Assembly: GCA_032209605.1 (NCBI GenBank)
Contig: JASFXZ010000032.1
Coordinates: 6,883,722-6,947,721, forward strand
Source: Mactromeris polynyma
Lineage: Eukaryota; Mollusca; Bivalvia; Venerida; Mactridae
DNA: 64,000 nt
Direction of reading: 5' to 3'
Shown: positions 56,343 through 64,000 of the stretch, in pieces
How the letters are laid out: each line of letters starts with the position of its first letter
How positions within the stretch are numbered: the stretch's first letter is position 1
Notes under the pieces: model-generated
The model's input: the letters and a program-made list of their open reading frames with translations, nothing else
Databases searched by the model: none
What the model was told of the DNA's origin: nothing
Position numbers and translations under genes: made by a program

Positions 56343-59300
56343 ATGGGAACAGTTCTAAGACAAGACGTTGATTTCAATTCAATATTTAGAAAACTAGGTA
56401 TTGTTTCTCTTATTTTTCATGCAGATATTCAGTCTCATAATTTTGACAGTTTGCATGATCATAATAAATCAACAACTTATCGAGATGATATGTATTCATG
56501 ATTTCTTTAACATCATGTGTCATCTGCTGTTTTTCTAATGCATGCAAACAGTTATAAATCAGACTAAAGCCAACTGCGACTCACCACCTGTCATGTCTGG
56601 TAAAAGCCTGTTTGGTTGGGTAAAAAAATATAAAATTTTACTATAAACGATTTTTAACGAAGAACGATTTAACGGTCTCGTAAATGAAGTAAGATGAATT
56701 ATGTGGAAAAAGTCTGTCTGTTCTGGGGTTTGAAGCCATTATCCCCTCAACACTAGTATGGCACTCTACTGACTGAGCTTATCAGGTGGCTGTCAATCCC
56801 CCCCCTCCACCACTACACATCATCATCATCATCTTCAGTAATCACATCAGTCAGACTGAGTATTCTCGCGTTATGAATAAAATACTGAGCACACACAGCA
56901 GTCGGACAAACTTTTTACAGATAAAAAACATTCATTTGTACACATTGAATAAATAAAAAAATAAAAAACCACCCCTACTTTTCATCCTCTGCAATTTGAT
57001 ATTCAACCAGCATCAGCCATCACTGTTGCAACTGAAAAAGAAAATAAAGTGGAAAATGTGCTAATGCTGTCGGGCTTGAGCCCATGACCCTCTCAACACT
57101 AGTACGATGCTCTTCTTACTGAGCTAACCAGGTAGCTGTTGAACTGCACACCACTACCATACATGTGAACCTTTTCTGAAGGCAAATCTGCACCTCGAAA
57201 AGCGGGTGATTGAGACGCAAAACGGGAGATTTTTTGTGTGGCTGAAATTTGGTCAATATCGTGTCTTCATCTGTATCGTAAGCTGTTAATAGCAATATTC
57301 TGCAAATTAACTCGTAATCTGGGGGTCATCCATTTAATAGAGTCGCCAATTAACAATTTTATTGCCAATTGTCATATCTGAATACAATAGAAACGTGTGA
57401 AACTTGAATAAACAGCATGACAAGCGAGGGTCACGTCGTATTTTGATCAGTGTCACCTAGCGCTTGATTCATTGGTTTAGAGCGTCTATTATTCTATATA
57501 ACCCCAAAAATGTGATTTTCGGACTGGTATCCCAATTTTACACTTTCGGTTATCAGTTTGACAAGTAATTTCAGCAAACCAGTCGGGAATGAACTAAAAA
57601 ATACCCCATAATACAAATTCACGATGTTTACTTTGAAAATCAGGAGATCACGGCTCCTGGTCGTGAGAGCGTGAGTTGGCTGTCAAAGCCGGGAGACTTC
57701 ACATGTATGCACTACAGCTAGCTCTATGTGGCAAACTCTGCAGTAAGGCAGTCAAAAAATTACTTTGTGATGTTTGTAAATATGTTGGAATTTGTTGTCA
57801 GATGCTTATATGTTATATTATTTTGGTTTATTTTCTATGTATCTTCTTTATTATGTGGCTGACCTGTTATAGAAATATTATTTTAGGACATCACTTGGAA
57901 GAGATACGAGTTAGAGCTTTAGAAAACATACAGTCCAAACTTGAACATAAGTTGATTTGTGATTCTGATATTGTACAAGAGCGACATCTTTTCATTCGTC
58001 TTCTAGAATGGTTCAACTACCCAAAATCAACCAGGCATTCTGATGTTCTCAATTTGTTGCTTCGGTTGTCAGAGGTATTTATTATGTTACTTTAAATATT
58101 AACAGTCACTTGTGTTTATCCATTTATTTAATCATGTGGTAGGGCATTCATAAAAGTATGGATTTTGAATCCTAATATATCTTGAAATGATAAATTGTAT
58201 TTACTGTTTGATAAATTTAAAATGTTGTAAGGTGATTTTTTCAGTTTTCATACAGACAAACTTAAAGTGCTGCATTATCACTTTTTTTAGAAGTCTCCTA
58301 GAACTGCAAGACACGAGTCTGGTACAGGTATTTCCTATGCTCGCTAACTCGGCCCGTAGGTTAGGACAGAGAAAGCGGTATCAGACTTGAGTATTTGTAA
58401 GAAAAAGTGACAATGCAGAGTTGTAGAGTAAATCTGTAGGAAGGCATTTATCACAGATTATTTCATATCTACTATCAAACATATTTTGACAGAAATCAAG
58501 ATTATATACCTATAACATAATGATGTTTTTATATCAAATTCAAATTGCTTGTACTTTCAGCATACATCTGCGGCAGAAATTATCCAAGATGTCGGTGGTA
58601 TAGAATTTCTGACTGTGCTGAGGAAGGACGTTACATCAGCTCTACAACCAGTCATTGATCAGATCCTGGAAAATACTATGAGATTGCCAGATGTTCAATC
58701 ACAGGATCATGCCCCTGAGTGCATTTATCAGAAACAAAACATTACTGGTACTTATTGTTTGTCATTAACTTTAGTTTGTACATATTAATTTTATCTTGTT
58801 TATGAAACAAGTTTTTACAACTTTAGTCATGACTTTAAACTGGTAATTATACCTAATTCAATGATTGTGAAGACCATTATAAGAATATTGCCCTTGTGTG
58901 GATTTGAACCCAAGATTTCTGATCTGGGATTGTAACAGATGCTTGCACGCCGCACTCAATTGAAGTATGTAAATTGCATGAAAATATCAAAAGAAAGCTG
59001 CATATTATATTTCAGACTTTCTTTGAGATTTTAGTATAATTATGAGATATATAGACTTGATGATTGGGTCTTAACGTTACACTCCGTACTCAGATGTAAT
59101 AATTACTCTCTTAGCCCATTTTCATAACTCACTCAGTGGAAACATTTTTGCACCAATTTTGTAATTCAAGTTGTAATTGAAAATATACTGCTTATCAGAT
59201 TTGAAATCATTTTCTTCACATAGCTAAGTAAAAATGTATGCATTCCAAATTGAGAAAATAATATGTATATATTTTTCTTTGATGTAGGTATGACTGCGGG

Positions 59301-62300
59301 AATGGAGACAACAATGGAATCCGTCGCAACCAGACAGACATTAGAACCATCAGTTGTACGAGGTATGCCACCCCCTCCCGAGTCATCACAGAGACTACCA
59401 GATTACAGAGAACCTCCGCTTGGTTTCTTCGAAGGAGACCAGGGGATGCACTGTGGGCCGCAGTCTGAGCTGCCCCTCCCACAACACGCTCAGCAAATGC
59501 ATGTTGATGTTACCTCCAGTAAGTTGATGGTTTAAAGATAACAGACTGACATCTCAACTAAATCAGCACAATTATTTTTAACTGTAATTTTAGTACACGT
59601 TGTTTGATTAAATAAAATTTAAGAACAAACACTCTGAAGAACTTATCTGCAAAAATGTTCAGATGGTTAAACATTAGAATAAATACATTATTTGTTCTTT
59701 GTTTACATGGCCATGAAATATTATTGTGTTTACATGGTGGACACTATCGATCGTTAGTGTGTTACTTTATGGGGACTTATTGTGTTCAAATGTTGACATA
59801 GATTTTGAAGTGAAAATACTTTTCCATGGGTTAATTCTTCTGCTATAGATGGTTCAAACATGTATATTTTCTATTTCATTGCACCTTGTTATTTAACTCT
59901 CATAAAAATGCAGGTAGATTATATGATATATCACATCTATCGGTTTCCTTGTAGACGTGCTTCGCTTTCACTCCCCAACTTGGTGTCAGTGTTATGTAGA
60001 ATACGAATACAGTTTTGGTGCGACTTGTCATATTTCATTACATTTTCTTCTCACAATAATTTATAAATAAAACGTCAGACCCATATTGTGTTTTTGTTTC
60101 AGATAACTCTAGTTGTTTCCGTATGACTATATTTCCATGGTTACCATTGAGTACCACAGATCGTCATGTGATCGTGTCAACCAATAGGTATGTGCATTGA
60201 ACATTATATGGTAGTTGTTTATTGAAATGTCAAGAGATTAGGGAAACTGACAAGAAGTGTTTGTTGATATTAAAGTGATCTTTGTAAGGTGGGTAATGAT
60301 GTGCTATTGATGATTAAAAATAGGAAAGTAACTGTCACGCTGAAAAGCAGTTTTCTTATTCATATTTTTTTCATTGTCTGCAGTTTTCAGCTCGGAACAA
60401 TTCATCACCATCACAGACATGGTAACTATACTTAAAGGGTATTTGACACTTGCTAGTGACATCTTTTGTTTATATTTATACAGCTCCCTGCAGAGTCGGG
60501 AGTCACCAATGTTAGTCAGCACATGTGAGTTCCTCAGTGATGTTGTATTTCATGATTTCCCATCTGAAATATTCCTGCAAAGACCAGGCATTATCAAGGT
60601 AGGATACGTTTATTTCTACTTAGAAAAAAATTCCAGTATTAGGCATACATTATCAATTGCACTTATTTGAGGCCATATTAAATTAAAGCGGTTCATTTAT
60701 GCATGGAGTGTCATGGTCCTATTATGGAGTCTTCATGGGAACACACTTGCCCGGATCGAGTAACTTTTGAGAACTTCAAAGAAGAGAGGGCATATTGGTA
60801 TGCACATGTCGGTCGGTCTGTATGTCTATCGGTCCGTCCTTCGGTCCGTAACCTTTTCGTTTCCGATCAATAACTCAAGAACCCCTCGACTTACTATCCT
60901 CAAACTTGGTCCACACATTCACCTTGGATAGCAGAGGAACCCTATTGATTTTGGGGTCAAAGGTCAAGGTCACAGTATTTTTTGTTTCAGAATTTGTTGT
61001 CGTTGTTAAGTGGACCTATGCAGGATATGGGGCGCCCAAGACTTCAAGCCATTAGAACATTGGCTGATTTCTCTGCATGCTTGAAGAGTAGAATTCAGTG
61101 TCATCAGGATCCAAATCTATATACTGCTAAACAAGGTAGACTTAAAGACGAGTATCATTTTCGACATTCCTAAAAAACTCATTATTCAGATTTCCCAAAT
61201 GTTTCAGTTCTTAACAACTTCTTTTAAGGTTTTATTCATTTTTTTTATCTCCAAAATTCTCTTATTTTGAAAATATGAAAGAGCGCTGCTGTACGATTTC
61301 CAACCTCTTCTTTAAGTGACATCATTTCCAGAAAACATCACATGTGACGTCACCATGTACTGACAGAAAGCAATATTTGCCCCATAACAAAGTGACCATA
61401 TTGAGTAAATATTGTTTCCTGCTTGCAATTTTGAATACTTAACATTGATATATCGTCACATTATTCCCAGAACCCATTTTACCCTCCTGTAGTTTTGTTA
61501 TATACAGGGTTATGGAATTGCATTTAATTTAAGTTATGTGCATTTCAGAGCAATATAGGTAGTACAGATAGAAAGATCTTGGAAAGACGATTTCAACGAT
61601 ACCAAATACTCAAAACCGCCAAAAATTAAGTTTCGGGGTTCTGGAAATAAAGCAACAATATCTTTGATGGTATATATATATACTGGTTTCTGTTTCAGAC
61701 TTCACCACAACTCCATCGCCGTTCTCCACTCCCAGTAGTAGTACATCTACCAACAACAACGCTGATGTAAGACCTTCTGTGATTGGATGGACTGACATGC
61801 GTCCCCGTGGTGACGGCAGAGATGGGGATACGTCGGCATCTTCCACTGGGTAGGTTGTTTAGCTACATATATCAAACGATTGCATGCAAGAATTCATGGG
61901 GAATGCATCTGATTCGCCTCTTACTATATTGTTTTGATTTTGTTTTAATTTTGTACGATATATATTTTCTCAAAGCATTTTCTTACTCATTTAACTATAT
62001 TTGATTTGATATTATTTTGGACATTCTCAATATATTGTACTCTTTTTATTGATATTTTTACATTTCAGCTCATCACGAGCTTCAAGCGTTGGTTTAAGCC
62101 CCGATGCCGAGCACGAGCAGATGGACTTCGAGGATATGAAGTCCTTACAGTTTATTCAGATGACCATTCCTCAGTTTTGTGCCTCCATTTTAGAGAGGTC
62201 ACTTCCTCTTCTGAAAACGGATGATGAAGTTATGACAGTGGAAGTATTTTATCTGCTGAATCAAGCGTTAGATATAATATCAGTCGTGGTGAGCCCTGAA

Positions 62301-63703
62301 TTATGGCAAGATAACACCATGGCTGCCAGAGAGTGCGTGAGTAATTGATTTTATCTTCCTCAAAATGTAGGTGGAAAATTTAGTTTTGTCTGCTAGATAT
62401 TGCGTGAGTACATGATTCTATGTTCCTCAAAATGTGATGAAAATCTTTTGGTTCGTCTGACCATTGTGACGAATTTGTGACTTCTCAAAATATATATTAC
62501 ACCTGTTGGATTGTCTACTAGCCTGGCTTAAATGTGAGACATATTCAGAGAAAGTGCAGATAGTGACCTTTGGTTATGTCCATTCAGGGTCAAGGTCAGA
62601 TGGCAAGGACGCACTTTGATATTAATCAACTCTATCATTTTTTTCTATTTCTTCTAAACATTTCATTATTTGTGATTTTAAATGGCTTCTTATTCTTTAA
62701 TTTTTCTTTTCAGAGTGAAAAATTCATTGAAAGCCTGGATGTTATTTCTAAGTTGCTGAAATATCATCACCATAGCAACATGACCAATGACCTTGAGGAA
62801 AGTTCAACAGGTGACCTTGTTCAACATCGAATGGCATATATTGGCCTTAGTGTTTTCTTAGGAAAATTTATCAAGATGTTGATTCCTACTGAAAAGGTTT
62901 AGTTTTCTTATTTTTATTCTGTATAATTACAATACCGTTATTAAACTGATCATATTATTGTGTCATTTTTCAAGTAATCCTTTCTCTTAATATGATTATA
63001 TGCAATGAGTAATGTCATGTTAAGATTTACAGATGTCAACAAATGGCAAATCAGGTTTTTAAATATTCGATCAGCCTTTTAAACGCATATTTGACTACTC
63101 GATCATCATGTCTTTGACAAAATGACTCAAAAGCTCCATATTTATGTATCGAAGTTATCTTCATGCTGCATGTTTACATACTTTCGTTTACACAGGAAGT
63201 TAAGACTAAGACTCTGAAGAATTAAGTTAATGCAGTAAATAGATCATTATATGAACGTATTACATGTATTCATGTTTATAAATGTGAAGTGTGGAGACAA
63301 ATATTATTTGTCTGATGTTTCTTCTTAGTATATGTATGGCCATCAATATTATTACTCACTTGAAAACTGAACCAAACAAAATGCATTTACTTGTTTCAAT
63401 TTGATTTAAAACAAGGCCTACATTCCGGACTTCACTAAGTAGGGATGGGACACAGACAAAGACTAATAGGGCCTATGACATTTATTTCAGAGTCGTGGGG
63501 TAATATCTGAGGAGCTGTTGTCAACGTTATACTTGATGGTGTATGATGAATGCCTTAGCAACGCACTGCCTGACCTTCAAGTCTTGTTGCTAGGATACAT
63601 GAAACAACTTGATGAGGGAAAATATCGAGTTTATGTCGACACAGCAACTCTCTGTCAGTCACTACAAAGAGCTTGCAAATTTATGACCATGTGCCAAGAG
63701 GAG
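56343..63703 (+). CDS. RTTN: Rotatin, 5' part (gene runs past the right edge)
   Basis: Eleven coding exons: 56343-56397, 57887-58074, 58561-58747, 59288-59518, 60103-60187, 60484-60598, 60991-61135, 61699-61849, 62069-62336, 62714-62896 and 63491-63703. Phases agree and give 607 codons with no stop. The N-terminus matches rotatin: MGTVLRQDVDFNSIFRKLG, then HHLEEIRVRALENIQSKLEH, ERHLFIRLLEWFNYP, LLLRLSEHTSAAE and GGIEFLTVLRKDV. Later exons include FPWLPLSTTDRHVIVS. The segment around 95-215 and exon 8 are low-complexity Ser/Thr/Pro linkers. Rotatin is a very large (over 2000 residues in vertebrates) ARM/HEAT-like protein needed for centriole assembly, ciliary basal bodies and left-right asymmetry. 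The initiator sits in a good 'ttcaccATGG' context. Donors after 62896 (gtttag) and 59518 (gtaagt) differ in strength. The gene continues beyond the window. Confidence 0.92.
56398..57886. other. RTTN intron 1 with two tRNA-like SINE heads
   Basis: Minus-strand tRNA-like heads at 56711-56795 and 57062-57140 share 'ctagtgttgag' in the anticodon arm region and 'agctcagt' A-box text, about 350 bp apart. Probably two related SINEs in the same orientation. An (ATC)n run lies at 56820-56833. No coding exon. Confidence 0.45.
60780..60985. repeat. Dispersed repeat, family 5, in RTTN intron
   Basis: Close copy of 49790-50010: 'gagggcatattggtatgcac', 'ttcgtttccgatcaataact', 'tggtccacacattcaccttg' and 'aaaggtcaaggtcacag'. 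It ends within about 10 bp of the next exon's polypyrimidine tract. Confidence 0.65.
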
Positions 63704-63741
63704 GTATGGATGTTAAACATAATGTTTCCGTTATGTAATAT

Positions 63742-63925
63742 AACGTCGGACCTCATTTAATCGACCATTTTCTATCCTAATACTCGGTATGATCTGAAGT
63801 GAATATCAGGTCCTGACGTGTCTTCTTATGCATGTTTCATTGCAATAGCCTATTTGAAACCATATATTGTTTGAAATAAATTTCGGACCTGATGGATATT
63901 CGAATGAACGATGTCTGACTAAATG
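63742..63925. mobile_element. Family-1 MITE in RTTN intron
   Basis: Opens 'taacgtcggacctcatttaa' and closes 'aatgaacgatgtctgacta'. Full-length but diverged, followed at once by a tRNA-like sequence. Confidence 0.6.
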
Positions 63926-63934
63926 TTTCTCCCA

Positions 63935-63999
63935 TGGTAGGATTTAAACCTGCGACCTACAGATCAGGAGTTGGTCACTCTACCCCTTTATTACCATGG
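63935..63999 (-). repeat. tRNA-like sequence with 7-bp acceptor-type stem
   Basis: On the minus strand the ends CCATGGT and ACCATGG pair perfectly. Inside are 'ggggtagagtg' (A-box-like) and 'gcaggtttaaatcc' (B box). The anticodon stem pairs only over 3 bp, so I favour a SINE head or tRNA pseudogene over a working tRNA. The window ends here. Confidence 0.35.
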
Positions 64000-64000
64000 C

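Noticed and set aside
58291..58327. A possible extra RTTN exon (acceptor at 58290, donor at 58327)
   Set aside because: It would leave the next exon out of phase; joining 58074 directly to 58561 gives the conserved rotatin sequence without it. The frame at 58187-58390 is likewise not used.
1..64000. CRISPR arrays, prokaryotic operons, viral genes
   Set aside because: Tandem arrays here have no spacers of CRISPR type, genes are spliced and animal, and no viral protein was recognised.

Overview
This window is animal nuclear DNA, most likely from a bivalve mollusc. Genes are intron-rich with GT-AG junctions. The AT-rich non-coding DNA is packed with short hairpin-type transposons, minisatellites and tRNA-like SINE sequences. 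The protein sequences are clearly animal. The bivalve assignment is inference from the repeats and from the Ngaro-like retroelement; the species cannot be named.

Layout, left to right. (1) A METTL9 histidine-methyltransferase gene (+, coding exons 2749-5887; the first coding exon was not found). (2) A convergent repeat-rich gap with a 34-bp and a 20-bp minisatellite. (3) A large minus-strand gene for a cytosolic 5'-nucleotidase-family metallophosphoesterase (32090 down to 13602). I join 12 exons into 671 codons; every phase agrees. It carries two alternative 125-bp exons only 60 bp apart. Its last large intron (14405-23855) holds a 7-kb tyrosine-recombinase-type (PAT/Ngaro-like) retroelement with split direct repeats, itself hit by an intact Tc1/mariner transposon at 19273-21599. 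(4) Ribosomal protein RPL13 (+, 33300-37919), divergent from the nucleotidase, with a TOP-like first exon. (5) A 7-kb gene-poor stretch of repeats. (6) A single-exon galactose-3-O-sulfotransferase-like gene (+, 45201-46376). (7) A LINE remnant, then a BTB-BACK gene like BTBD17 (+, 50164-51489). (8) A single-exon RING/B-box/NHL-type TRIM gene (-, 53282-55207). (9) The 5' part of rotatin, RTTN (+, from 56343; 11 coding exons, running off the right edge).

The genes are unrelated housekeeping and developmental loci (protein methylation, nucleotide hydrolysis, translation, glycan sulfation, ubiquitin ligation, centriole assembly); no operon or pathway cluster is evident. The most notable items are the likely mutually exclusive exon pair in the nucleotidase gene, the nested Ngaro-like/Tc1 insertion whose removal restores a reading frame, and several MITE families present in many copies, some nested in one another. 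All splice sites are predictions by eye without transcript evidence.
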